NCBI GenBank assembly: GCA_012799265.1
Contig: JAAZLP010000458.1
Coordinates: forward strand, 1-7,227
Length of the DNA stretch: 7,227 nt
Direction of reading: 5' to 3'
Origin: Phyllobacteriaceae bacterium
GTDB lineage: Bacteria > Pseudomonadota > Alphaproteobacteria > Rhizobiales > Devosiaceae
Shown: positions 1-7,227 of the stretch, in pieces
Position numbering within the stretch: the first letter of the stretch is position 1
Layout: the number at the start of each line of letters is the position of its first letter
Program-made: the position numbers and the translations under genes
Notes under the pieces: generated by a model
Database searches by the model: none
Told to the model about the DNA's origin: nothing
The model's input: only the letters and a program-made list of their open reading frames with translations

Positions 1-809
<809 letters not shown>

Positions 810-813
<4 letters not shown>

Positions 814-1679
814 GTCGCGCTGCCAATGGTGACGTCGAGGCCAAGGTCCAAAGGCTTTGCCCCCATGGTGATCTGGCTTGTCGAGATATAGTCGACTCCA
901 GTTTCTGCAATCGAGCGCACGCGCTCAAGCTTCACGCCGCCCGAAGCTTCCAGCCTGGCGCGGCCAGCATTGATCGCCACGGCTTGCCGGAGGGTGTCAT
1001 TGTCCATATTGTCGAGCAGGACGATCCGCGCGCCGACATTGAGCGCCTCCTCGAGCTCGGAAAGGGTCCCGACCTCGATCTCGATGGTCACAAGATGCCC
1101 TGCAAAGGTCTCGGCAGCCTTGTACGCCGCAGTGACGCTACCGGCGACGGCTATATGGTTGTCCTTGATGAGAATGGCATCATCGAGCGCATAGCGATGA
1201 TTGGCGCCGCCCCCGCAGCGGACGGCATACTTCTCGAAGGCACGCAGCCCTGGCGTCGTCTTGCGGGTGTCGCAGATTTTGGCCCCCGTACCCTCGACGG
1301 CATCGGCATAGACACGGGTGAGGCTGGCAATACCGCTGAGATGATTGACGAAGTTGAGCGCCACGCGCTCTGCAGACATCACCAGACGCGCCGGACCTTC
1401 GACCTGCGCCACAACATCGCCGGCGGCAACGCGGTCGCCATCCGTCACCTGCGGGGTGAACGTGACCCCGTCTCCCACCAGCCGGAAGGCTGCTGCTGCA
1501 AGGTCGAGACCTGCGATAACGCCAGCCTCTCGCGTCGCCAACACCGCCTTTGCCGTCGCGTCTGGGCTAAGCGTCGCCTGGCTGGTCAGGTCGCCAGCAA
1601 GCCCCAAGTCCTCTTCAAGCGCAGCAGCAACGGCACGATCAACAAGCAGACGCGGCAACTGAGCAGGCAGGGAGGACAT
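810..1679 (-). CDS. nadC: Nicotinate-nucleotide pyrophosphorylase (carboxylating), NadC
   Basis: Quinolinate phosphoribosyltransferase joins quinolinate and PRPP to give nicotinate mononucleotide, CO2 and PPi, the last step specific to de novo NAD synthesis. Counted from the ATG at 1679 (289 aa), the family motifs are EEDLG..GDLTS near the N-terminus, ERVALNFVNHLSGIAS (104-119), TRKTTPGLR (138-146), KYAVRCGGGANHR (150-162), LIKDNHI (170-176), IEIEV near 200, LLDNM (221-225) and EASGG (244-248). These include the basic residues that bind quinolinate and phosphates. Length is typical. An in-frame GTG three codons upstream (1688) is an alternative start; neither start has a strong Shine-Dalgarno site, so the choice of ATG is tentative. 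The stop overlaps cysQ. nadA and nadB are not adjacent: the upstream neighbour is an unrelated SDR 94 nt away. A possible promoter and a palindrome lie in that gap, so nadC-cysQ may be its own transcription unit. Confidence 0.95.
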
Positions 1680-1709
1680 CTGGCGCACCGAACTGGAGAT
1701 GATGGCCGG

Positions 1710-1738
1710 TGTTTACGACGCGTTCTGGATACTGGCAA
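1710..1738 (-). promoter_or_regulatory. Possible promoter for nadC-cysQ
   Basis: On the minus strand TTGCCA (1738-1733, 5 of 6 matches to TTGACA) is followed after exactly 17 nt by TAAACA (1715-1710, 3 of 6 matches to TATAAT). It would start transcription near 1703, about 25 nt before the nadC ATG. The -10 match is poor and one such match is expected by chance fairly often, so this is a candidate only. Its position in the gap before nadC, next to a palindrome, is the main support. Confidence 0.25.
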
Positions 1739-1752
1739 CTGCGCCACGCAGT
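1738..1752 (-). repeat. Perfect 6-bp inverted repeat between the SDR gene and nadC
   Basis: The sequence ACTGCG (1738-1743) and its exact complement CGCAGT (1747-1752) are separated by 3 nt, giving a compact perfect hairpin or dyad. It lies 21 nt after the SDR stop codon and abuts the candidate -35 element of nadC. No T-run follows on the minus strand, so it is not a convincing intrinsic terminator. It could be a weak terminator, an mRNA 3'-end stabiliser, an operator, or chance. Confidence 0.35.
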
Positions 1753-1773
1753 ACGCTTTTGCCTCGTCTCGCC

Positions 1774-2559
1774 CTAACGCAGCAAACTCTGCCCGCCGTC
1801 GATCCAGATCGGGGTTCCTGTAATGTGTTTGGAGGCATCAGAAGCCAAGAACAGAATGACGTCCGCAACGTCCTCAGACGTGCCCGGCTTTCCACCCGTA
1901 AGCGGAATGTCGCCTTCAGGAAACTCAACCGGCACCTCTGCCTCTTCGGCCTTACGCTGCTGGGTATTGTCGCTTATTTCGCTCTCGATTGCGCCCGGGC
2001 AGACGGCGTTGATGCGGATCCTGTGCTCGGCAAGCTCCAGCGCCAATTGCTGCACCATGGCCACTTGCCCAGCCTTCGTCGCCGAATAGGCCGTGGCCCC
2101 TGCCGTCGTGAAGGTTCGGGTACCATTGATGGACGAGACCACGATGATCGAGCCCCCACCGGCTTTTTCCAGCTCCGGCACCGTCAGATGCAACGTGAGG
2201 TATGTACCCTTCAGATTGACGGTAATCGTTTTGTCCCATTCGTCCGGCTTGAGGTCTTCGATAGGCGCCCAGACGCCATTGATGCCCGCATTGGCGACGA
2301 CGATATCGAGGCGCCCGAATTTCTCGATGGTGCGCGACACCAATGCGCGCATCGAAGCTTCATCTGTTGTGTCAGCTTCGACGGCGATCGCCTTCCCGCC
2401 GGCATCGATGATTTCCGCGGCGGTCTCGTCGACCTCTTCCTGCGTGCGGCTCATCGCCACGACGCTCGCACCTTCACGTCCCAGCGCCAGTGCCGCCGCT
2501 TTGCCGATGCCGGATCCCGCGCCGGTTACCAGCGCTACCTTGCCGTCCAGAAATGCCAT
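1774..2559 (-). CDS. Classical SDR-family NAD(P)-dependent oxidoreductase, substrate unknown
   Basis: This 261-residue cytoplasmic dehydrogenase has the complete classical SDR layout. It shows the dinucleotide-binding TGAGSGIG (residues 12-19), ADTTD (62-66) for adenine contact, NAG (90-92), and a tetrad read as N115, S143, Y158 and K162 (YSATK). PG follows at 188-189, then an acidic substrate loop (about 196-223), and the C-terminus is IWIDGGQ. The serine-to-tyrosine spacing is 15 residues rather than the 13 of FabG, suggesting a small insertion beside the active site. No acidic residue clearly ends strand 2 (VVAMSRTQ); the arginine there hints at NADP use, but this is uncertain. The ATG has a GGAG site 8 nt upstream. 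The gene lies 54 nt downstream of an aldose-ketose isomerase, so a sugar or sugar acid substrate is plausible. Generic names such as glucose 1-dehydrogenase or 3-oxoacyl-ACP reductase would be over-calls. Confidence 0.9.
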   Translation of the reverse strand: MAFLDGKVALVTGAGSGIGKAAALALGREGASVVAMSRTQEEVDETAAEIIDAGGKAIAVEADTTDEASMRALVSRTIEKFGRLDIVVANAGINGVWAPIEDLKPDEWDKTITVNLKGTYLTLHLTVPELEKAGGGSIIVVSSINGTRTFTTAGATAYSATKAGQVAMVQQLALELAEHRIRINAVCPGAIESEISDNTQQRKAEEAEVPVEFPEGDIPLTGGKPGTSEDVADVILFLASDASKHITGTPIWIDGGQSLLR

Positions 2560-2562
2560 TTG

Positions 2563-2599
2563 TCCGTCTCCGTTTTGCTCGGGGCAACGCGGAGACGGG
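2563..2599 (-). promoter_or_regulatory. Intercistronic RNA hairpin covering the SDR Shine-Dalgarno site
   Basis: CCGTCTCCG (2564-2572) and CGGAGACGG (2590-2598) form a perfect 9-bp inverted repeat. The stem continues inward through a G-U pair (2573/2589), one mismatch (2574/2588) and four more pairs, TTGC (2575-2578) with GCAA (2584-2587), closing a 5-nt loop. A further wobble pair sits at 2563/2599. In the minus-strand mRNA the 3' arm contains the GGAG (2571-2568) that serves the SDR start codon at 2559. There is no T-run after it, so it is not a typical terminator. It may limit SDR translation relative to the isomerase, or stabilise the upstream message. The structure is seen; the function is inferred. 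Confidence 0.6.
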
Positions 2600-2613
2600 G
2601 TAAAGGTTGTCGG

Positions 2614-3885
2614 TCAGTGGCCGAGGCGCTTCTCGTGGTCGGCCTCGATGATGGCATGGGTCAGGCTGCCGCTCGCCGGGTAGAGCGGAATAAGGCAGGC
2701 CTGCAGCGCGTGATAGATGTCCGGCTTGCCGGTGAAGAGACGCGACGTTGGCCTCAGGTCCTCGGTCAACTCGCTCAGCCAGCCACCGCGCTCATGGTCG
2801 ATGATGTGGTTCTCAGCAAAGTCCCACAGTTGACGATACCAGTGCTGGTAATAGTCATCATGGTCGTACGCACCGATAAATGCCGCCGCGCCGATCCCCT
2901 CGGCGATCGGCCACCAAAGCTTCTCCTGCATGATCGGCTGGTTGTTCCAATCCAGCGTATAGAAGAAGCCGCCATGCACCTTGTCCCAGCCAAGCTCGAC
3001 AGCATTGCGGAACAGACCGCGGGCCGATTCCGGCATCCAGGAATGTTCCTTGCGCGTCAGCACGAAGAGCTGGAACAGGAGGCGCGACCACTCGAGCGCG
3101 TGCCCCGGCGTCGTGCCAGAGGGGCGGAACATCTCCGAGCCCTGAAAATCCTTGTCGAGGCTCCAGTCCTCATGAAAGTGCTCGGCCACTCTGTAGTCCA
3201 GCTTGGCCGCGTTTCGGTGGATGATGAGATCCGAGATACGGGTGGCCTTCCTGAGGTAATCCCGCTGTCCGGTCGCCTCATAGGCCGCCATCAGCGCCTC
3301 GGTGAGGTGCATGTTCGAGTTCTGACCGCGATAGGTGCTGATCTGGCCCCAATCATTGCCGAACTCTTCGCGCACCGCGCCGATCTTGTCGTCCCAGAAG
3401 TGTGTCTGGATGATCTCGGTCGCGTCCGCGATAACCTGATCGGCAAGGGGGTGGCCGACCAGCTTTGCGCTGGCGCCGGCAAGAAGAACGAATGCATGGC
3501 CATAGGCCTGCTTGCTATCATCGACATAGCCATTGTCATCCAGCGACCAGACATAACCACCATACTGGCTATCCCGATGCTTCTCCCAGAGATAGCGCAT
3601 TCCATGGTCGACCAGTTCGCCGGACCCGGGACGCCCCAGAAGGCTGCCGATTACAGCGCAGTGGACCATGCGCGCGGTGACATGGATCTGTCGCAGGCCA
3701 TTATCCGGCGACAACGGTTGGCCGTCGTCGCTGAGTTCAAAAAATCCACCCTTGGGATTGAGCGATGCCGTTTCAAAAAAGTCGAATAGGTTGTTGGCCT
3801 GCCGCATCAGATATTGCCGGTGAAACGGTCGGCTCTGCCAAGGGCTGGCATTGGTCCTTGGCAGGGAAAACTTGGCGTCGCTCAT
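2614..3885 (-). CDS. AGE-family aldose-ketose isomerase, YihS/mannose isomerase-like
   Basis: This 423-residue protein belongs to the N-acylglucosamine 2-epimerase superfamily of (alpha/alpha)6 barrels. Its motifs follow E. coli YihS closely: VTARMVH (69-75), GRPGSGELVDHG, YGGYVWSLDDNG, VDDSKQAYGHAF, YRGQNSNMHLTEA (His193), DYRVAEHF, GTTPGHALEW (His262), YTLDW...WWPIAEG, and GKPDIYHALQACLIP (His392). His262 and His392 match the two histidines assigned to proton transfer in YihS-type isomerases. Such enzymes interconvert mannose, fructose and lyxose, and YihS itself acts on sulfoquinovose. No other sulfoglycolysis gene is visible, so mannose or a related aldose is the more cautious guess. The ATG at 3885 is chosen over an in-frame GTG four codons upstream because GGGAG lies 5 nt before it. 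The gene is about 95 nt after fbp and 54 nt before the SDR, and probably forms a unit with the latter. There is no signal peptide, so it is cytoplasmic. Confidence 0.9.
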   Translation of the reverse strand: MSDAKFSLPRTNASPWQSRPFHRQYLMRQANNLFDFFETASLNPKGGFFELSDDGQPLSPDNGLRQIHVTARMVHCAVIGSLLGRPGSGELVDHGMRYLWEKHRDSQYGGYVWSLDDNGYVDDSKQAYGHAFVLLAGASAKLVGHPLADQVIADATEIIQTHFWDDKIGAVREEFGNDWGQISTYRGQNSNMHLTEALMAAYEATGQRDYLRKATRISDLIIHRNAAKLDYRVAEHFHEDWSLDKDFQGSEMFRPSGTTPGHALEWSRLLFQLFVLTRKEHSWMPESARGLFRNAVELGWDKVHGGFFYTLDWNNQPIMQEKLWWPIAEGIGAAAFIGAYDHDDYYQHWYRQLWDFAENHIIDHERGGWLSELTEDLRPTSRLFTGKPDIYHALQACLIPLYPASGSLTHAIIEADHEKRLGH

Positions 3886-3890
3886 CTTTG

Positions 3891-3908
3891 CTCCCACCCG
3901 GGGTGGAG
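3891..3908 (-). promoter_or_regulatory. Leader hairpin covering the isomerase Shine-Dalgarno site
   Basis: In the minus-strand message CTCCACC (3908-3902) pairs with GGTGGGAG (3898-3891), giving seven pairs with one bulged G and a 3-nt loop. The GGGAG of the 3' arm is the ribosome-binding site that ends 5 nt before the isomerase ATG at 3885. The arrangement parallels the hairpin before the downstream SDR. The stem is short, so it could be a by-product of high GC. Confidence 0.45.
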
Positions 3909-3932
3909 GCGCCCCGGCTCTCTATCCGAAGC

Positions 3933-3961
3933 GTTCTAGCCAAAGCGTGATGGCCTTGCAA
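3933..3961 (-). promoter_or_regulatory. Possible promoter for the isomerase-SDR pair
   Basis: TTGCAA (3961-3956) and TAGAAC (3938-3933) on the minus strand are separated by 17 nt and each matches 4 of 6 consensus bases of a sigma-70-type promoter. Transcription would begin near 3926, leaving a leader of about 40 nt that carries the hairpin over the isomerase ribosome-binding site. The match is moderate and chance is possible. Confidence 0.25.
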
Positions 3962-3980
3962 CGAGGCCGGGGAGAGGCGC

Positions 3981-4928
3981 TCAGCTCTTGGCGTACCAGG
4001 CTTCGATGCGGGCCACTTCTTCAGCCGAGCCAAGGATAACCGGCACCCGCTGGTGGATGTCCGTCGGCACCACATCGAGAATGCCCTGCTTTCCGGTGCT
4101 CGAGCGCCCGCCGGCGCCTTCGATCAGCCAGGCCATCGGGTTGGCTTCATAGAGGAGGCGCAGCCGGCCGCCCTTGCTGATGGTCTCGCTATCGAGTGGA
4201 TAAAGGAAGATACCGCCACGCATCAGGATCCGGTGGACGTCCGCTACCATCGAACCAACCCAGCGCATATTGTAGCGCTTGCCTGCCGCGCCGGTTTCGC
4301 CCTCGACGCTCTCGCGGACATAGCCCTTCGTGGCCGCATCCCAGAACCGCTCGCGGGCCGTGTTGATGGCAAACTCGCCCGACGCGACCGGCACGGCGGC
4401 ACGATTGACCGTCAGTACCCACTCGCCCGTGTCGTCGAGGGTGAAGACGCTCGTCGCGCCAGAAATGCGGACAACAAGACTGGTTGCCGGGCCGTAAGCG
4501 ACGTACCCCGCCGCCAACTGAGCCTGGCCTGTCTGAAGCAGACCCCCATCCGACGGCAGGATGGAGAAAATGGTGCCAACGGTTACGTTTACGTCGAGAT
4601 TTGAAGAGCCATCGAGCGGATCGGTCGCCACGATCAGGCGCCCCTGACTCGATAGATCAACGGCTTCATCCAGCTCTTCGGAAACCAGAATCGATACTGC
4701 AGGACTTGCCCGCAAGTGATTCAAAACAATGTCGTTTGAGATGACGTCGAGAGCCTTCTGCGCTTCGCCCTGCACATTGTCAGAGCCTGCAAGCCCGGTC
4801 TGGCCCGCAATCGGCGCCTGGCGCAGCACGGCAGCGATTTCCGCACCTGCGGCGGCCATCGAAATCATGACTCCAGTCAGATCCTGATCGCTGGTTTCGG
4901 CGCGCAGCCAGTCGGCAAGCTTGGTCAT
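3981..4928 (-). CDS. fbp: Class I fructose-1,6-bisphosphatase
   Basis: FBPase hydrolyses fructose 1,6-bisphosphate to fructose 6-phosphate and phosphate, the committed step of gluconeogenesis (and of the Calvin cycle where present). The 315-residue product has class I hallmarks: NDIVLNHL (65-72), the metal-binding SEEL (83-86), DPLDGSSNLDVNVTVGTIFSI (103-123), GSMVADVHR, GGIFLYPLDSE, the substrate-binding LRLLYEANPMAW (about 256-267), and a DIHQRVPVILGS tail. It is slightly shorter than the 332-residue E. coli enzyme. An in-frame ATG 13 codons upstream exists, but an AGGAG lies 7 nt before the ATG at 4928, and MTKLADWL looks like a natural N-terminus, so the shorter form is preferred. The gene follows glutamate dehydrogenase by 74 nt with no clear terminator between, so co-transcription is likely. 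No Calvin-cycle genes are adjacent, which favours a gluconeogenic role. Confidence 0.95.
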   Translation of the reverse strand: MTKLADWLRAETSDQDLTGVMISMAAAGAEIAAVLRQAPIAGQTGLAGSDNVQGEAQKALDVISNDIVLNHLRASPAVSILVSEELDEAVDLSSQGRLIVATDPLDGSSNLDVNVTVGTIFSILPSDGGLLQTGQAQLAAGYVAYGPATSLVVRISGATSVFTLDDTGEWVLTVNRAAVPVASGEFAINTARERFWDAATKGYVRESVEGETGAAGKRYNMRWVGSMVADVHRILMRGGIFLYPLDSETISKGGRLRLLYEANPMAWLIEGAGGRSSTGKQGILDVVPTDIHQRVPVILGSAEEVARIEAWYAKS

Positions 4929-4935
4929 GAGAAGG

Positions 4936-4940
4936 CTCCT
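4936..4940 (-). promoter_or_regulatory. Strong Shine-Dalgarno site of fbp
   Basis: AGGAG on the minus strand lies 7 nt before the ATG at 4928. It decides between this start and the in-frame ATG at 4967, which has no comparable site. Confidence 0.75.
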
Positions 4941-5002
4941 GTTGGTCCTTTCAATGTGAGCAACCAAGCCGTCCAGACAAGGCAGACTTTCGGGTGAGCG
5001 GG

Positions 5003-7227
5003 TTACGCTGCTCGCGCAAGATCGGCCAGGAGGCCCGCTGCAACGCTGAGGCGAGAAACCGTAATTGTGCCTTCGGTAAGCTCCTTCACCGCAGCCAAGG
5101 TGCGAGTCACCTCAACCTGCTGCTGGCTTTGGAGTGCCTCCAAGGAACCCGCCGCGAGCGCGTCTGCGGTAAGGTCGCGCAGGGCGCGCATGAGATTGGC
5201 AAGCGCGCGATCCAGTGCCATGCGGTCGAAGCGATCGGGCAGGACAATGCTGCGGCCGGCATCAATGATCCGGTGAAGGCCAAATAGTCCTGCGACGCCA
5301 AAATAAGCCCGTGCTGCCGCCTCGAGCTCGACGCCGCTCCGTTCTGCCACCAGCACAATATCGGTGCTGTGTATGAGAAGGGGGAGGTCCGCAATCTTCT
5401 GGGCGAGCTGTAGAGGAAGGCCAAGCGACACCAGTTCGGAGACCTTTGTGTCGCGTAGTGCATGCTGTTCGGGCGGTAGTAATCCTTCCGTTTCTCGCAG
5501 ACGCTCGACGCCGCGCCGATGCTGTTCGACGAGATCGGTCAGATTGTCGGTCACGACCGCATTGCGCAGGAACCACAAGGTTTCGACGCGCAACAACTCC
5601 ATCACCTGGGCATAGAGTTTCAGCTGGAGGTCGCCGGGGATCCTGCCGTCCAGCGCGTCGATTTCGGCCCGCAATTCGGTTAGTCCGTACGCATCGCGGA
5701 CGGCCGCATAGGCGAGCGCAATCTCTCCGGCGCTGGCGCTGGTCGCCGCGGTGAGTTCAGACACAAAGGCAGGCCCGCCATGGTTGATCATGGCATTGGC
5801 TAATACCGTTGCGATCACCTCGCGGCGCAGGCGATGGTTCTCGACTGATGTCGGGTAGGTCTGGTTCAGGGTCTGCGGGAAATAGCGGAACAGTTCGCCG
5901 GCCAGATAAGGTTCATCAATGCCGTTTCCGGCCAGCAGGTCATCCTTGAGCGTCAGCTTGGCATAGGCCAGGATCACCGCCAGTTCCGGCCGCGTAAGCG
6001 CATTCCCTTGCGCAACCCTTGCCTCGAGATCGGCATCGCTGGGCAGGAACTCTACCTTACGGTCAAGTAGTCCACGCTCCTCCAGCCCTTCGATCAGTGT
6101 GCGATGATCCGGCAGCTCCGCTATCCCCGCTCGGTCGGCAAGCGAAAGCGCTAGCGTTTGAAGGTAGTTATTGCGGAGACAGAGCGCAGCGACCTCGTCT
6201 GTCATCTGCGCGAGGAAGGGCCGCCGTGCCGTTTCGTCCAACTGACCGGATGTAACCAGCGACGCTAGGGCAATCTTGATGTTGACCTCAAGGTCGGAAG
6301 AATTAACGCCGGCCGAATTGTGCACGGCGTCCGTGTCGATCCGGCCACCCTTGATCGCATAGGCAATGCGACCACGCTGCGTTGCGCCGAGATTGGCGCC
6401 TTCGCCTACGACCTTGGCCTGCACCTCGTCACCCGTGACGCGGATCGCGTCATTGGCGCGGTCGCCAACGGATGCGTCATCTTCGTCGGAAGCCTTGATA
6501 TAGGTCCCGATGCCTCCAAACCACAAAAGGTCCACGGGCGCGCAGAGGATCGCCTGCATGAGTTCGGCCGGGGTCGCGCTATCCTTGTCGATCCCCAGCA
6601 GCGCCCGCATTGCGTCGTTGAGGGGAACTGATTTCAGCGACCGCGAAAAGACGCCGCCGCCCTCTGAGATCAGGGCTTTGTCATAATCCTGCCAGGACGA
6701 ACGGGGCAGGGCGAAGAGACGCTGGCGTTCGGCATAACTGGTCGCCGGATCGGGATTGGGGTCAATAAAGATATCGCGGTGGTCGAAGGCCGCCACCAGA
6801 CGGAGCTGCCGGGAAAGCAGCATGCCATTGCCGAACACGTCGCCACTCATGTCGCCCACACCCGCCACGGTGAATGGCTCGCTCTGGATATCCCGATCCA
6901 TTTCGCGGAAATGGCGCTTCACCGATTCCCAGGCGCCGCGCGCCGTAATGCCCATGCCCTTGTGGTCATAGCCCGCTGAGCCACCAGAGGCGAAAGCGTC
7001 GCCGAGCCAGAAATTCCGGTTTATCGCGATCGCGTTTGCCGTGTCCGAGAAACTGGCGGTGCCCTTGTCGGCTGCCACGACCAGATAGGGATCATCGCCG
7101 TCTCGCCGGACGACATGCTCCGGCGGCACGAGGTCTCCCTCAACAAGATTGTCCGTGACGTCCAGCAGCGAACCGATGAAGATCCTGTAGCTTTCGGTAC
7201 CCTCGGCCAGCCAGGCGTCGCGCGCCA
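5003..7227 (-). CDS. gdhZ: Large NAD-specific glutamate dehydrogenase, C-terminal part (5' end beyond window)
   Basis: The reading frame is open to the right edge, so the gene is partial: about 740 residues are visible of a family usually near 1,600. The enzyme oxidises L-glutamate to 2-oxoglutarate and ammonium with NAD, a mainly catabolic role, and works as a cytoplasmic oligomer. The first visible residues read ARDAWLAEGTESYRIFIGSL, typical of the end of the family's catalytic region. AADKGTASFSD (51-61) contains the aspartate (53) that I align with the catalytic Asp of smaller glutamate dehydrogenases. GVGDMSGDVFGNGMLLS (122-138) is the Rossmann NAD-binding loop. Beyond about residue 400 comes the helical C-terminal domain peculiar to these large enzymes. 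A GTG at 7129 that could be taken for a start is an internal valine codon, because family-like sequence continues upstream of it. It ends in TAA, 74 nt before fbp. The symbol follows Caulobacter usage; gdhB or gdh2 are used elsewhere. Confidence 0.95.
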   Translation of the reverse strand, partial: ARDAWLAEGTESYRIFIGSLLDVTDNLVEGDLVPPEHVVRRDGDDPYLVVAADKGTASFSDTANAIAINRNFWLGDAFASGGSAGYDHKGMGITARGAWESVKRHFREMDRDIQSEPFTVAGVGDMSGDVFGNGMLLSRQLRLVAAFDHRDIFIDPNPDPATSYAERQRLFALPRSSWQDYDKALISEGGGVFSRSLKSVPLNDAMRALLGIDKDSATPAELMQAILCAPVDLLWFGGIGTYIKASDEDDASVGDRANDAIRVTGDEVQAKVVGEGANLGATQRGRIAYAIKGGRIDTDAVHNSAGVNSSDLEVNIKIALASLVTSGQLDETARRPFLAQMTDEVAALCLRNNYLQTLALSLADRAGIAELPDHRTLIEGLEERGLLDRKVEFLPSDADLEARVAQGNALTRPELAVILAYAKLTLKDDLLAGNGIDEPYLAGELFRYFPQTLNQTYPTSVENHRLRREVIATVLANAMINHGGPAFVSELTAATSASAGEIALAYAAVRDAYGLTELRAEIDALDGRIPGDLQLKLYAQVMELLRVETLWFLRNAVVTDNLTDLVEQHRRGVERLRETEGLLPPEQHALRDTKVSELVSLGLPLQLAQKIADLPLLIHSTDIVLVAERSGVELEAAARAYFGVAGLFGLHRIIDAGRSIVLPDRFDRMALDRALANLMRALRDLTADALAAGSLEALQSQQQVEVTRTLAAVKELTEGTITVSRLSVAAGLLADLARAA

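Noticed and set aside
1677..1701. CATCT/AGATG inverted repeat that could pair with the nadC start codon
   Set aside because: Five pairs around a 15-nt loop is too weak to support a regulatory claim.
984..1823. A 279-codon open frame on the plus strand, opposite nadC and the end of the SDR gene
   Set aside because: It is antisense to a complete NadC with all family motifs; the translated sequence shows no domain and no ribosome-binding site worth noting.
1699..3789. A 696-codon open frame on the plus strand, opposite the SDR and isomerase genes
   Set aside because: Its translation is rich in Arg, Asp and Leu with no recognisable domain, and it runs antisense to two strongly conserved proteins. 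Long antisense open frames are common in GC-rich DNA with strong third-position bias.
1774..3885. Calling the isomerase-SDR pair a sulfoquinovose-degradation operon
   Set aside because: No sulfoquinovosidase, kinase, aldolase, sulfolactaldehyde enzyme or transporter is present; similarity of one enzyme to YihS is not enough.
3912..3972. 7-bp inverted repeat CCCCGGC / GCCGGGG between fbp and the isomerase
   Set aside because: The arms are 47 nt apart, consist only of G and C, and have no T-run; this is expected by chance in such sequence.
4929..5002. Search for a terminator or promoter between glutamate dehydrogenase and fbp
   Set aside because: Only a 5-bp TTGGT/ACCAA repeat with a 16-nt loop was found, with no T-run and no good -35/-10 pair, so nothing is called apart from the fbp ribosome-binding site.
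5003..7129. Reading the glutamate dehydrogenase as a complete 708-residue protein starting at a GTG
   Set aside because: The frame continues without a stop to the right edge and the upstream 32 codons match the family (ARDAWLAEGTESYRIF and DVTDNLV), so the GTG encodes an internal valine.

Overview
The window is a compact, GC-rich, protein-coding stretch in which every supportable gene lies on the minus strand. Transcription runs from the right edge to the left: NAD-glutamate dehydrogenase (C-terminal part only) -> class I fructose-1,6-bisphosphatase (fbp) -> YihS-like AGE-family sugar isomerase -> short-chain dehydrogenase (SDR) -> nadC -> cysQ. The very large single-chain NAD-glutamate dehydrogenase, the codon bias and the short intergenic gaps suggest an alphaproteobacterium, probably of the Hyphomicrobiales (Devosia or a relative is my guess). 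This is inferred from protein character, not from a marker gene.

Layout. Positions 5003-7227 hold about 740 C-terminal residues of the glutamate dehydrogenase; its N-terminal half lies beyond the right edge. Positions 3981-4928 hold fbp, with a clear Shine-Dalgarno site that sets its start. Positions 2614-3885 encode an (alpha/alpha)6-barrel aldose-ketose isomerase resembling YihS and mannose isomerases. Positions 1774-2559 encode a classical SDR oxidoreductase 54 nt downstream of it. Positions 810-1679 encode quinolinate phosphoribosyltransferase (NadC), whose stop overlaps the start of cysQ (1-813) in an ATGA junction. The gaps are 54 to 97 nt and no RNA genes, insertion sequences, CRISPR arrays or phage genes are visible.

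How the genes may work together. The set is central-metabolic: glutamate oxidation to 2-oxoglutarate, the FBPase step of gluconeogenesis, isomerisation and oxidation of an unknown sugar, de novo NAD synthesis, and hydrolysis of pAp (possibly also NADP). The pieces most worth attention are the isomerase-SDR pair, whose substrate is unknown, and the finding that the Shine-Dalgarno sequences of both members lie in the 3' arm of a predicted RNA hairpin. I found no clearly new multi-gene system. Most of the window is ordinary housekeeping, and the regulatory calls are read by eye with no folding or search behind them.
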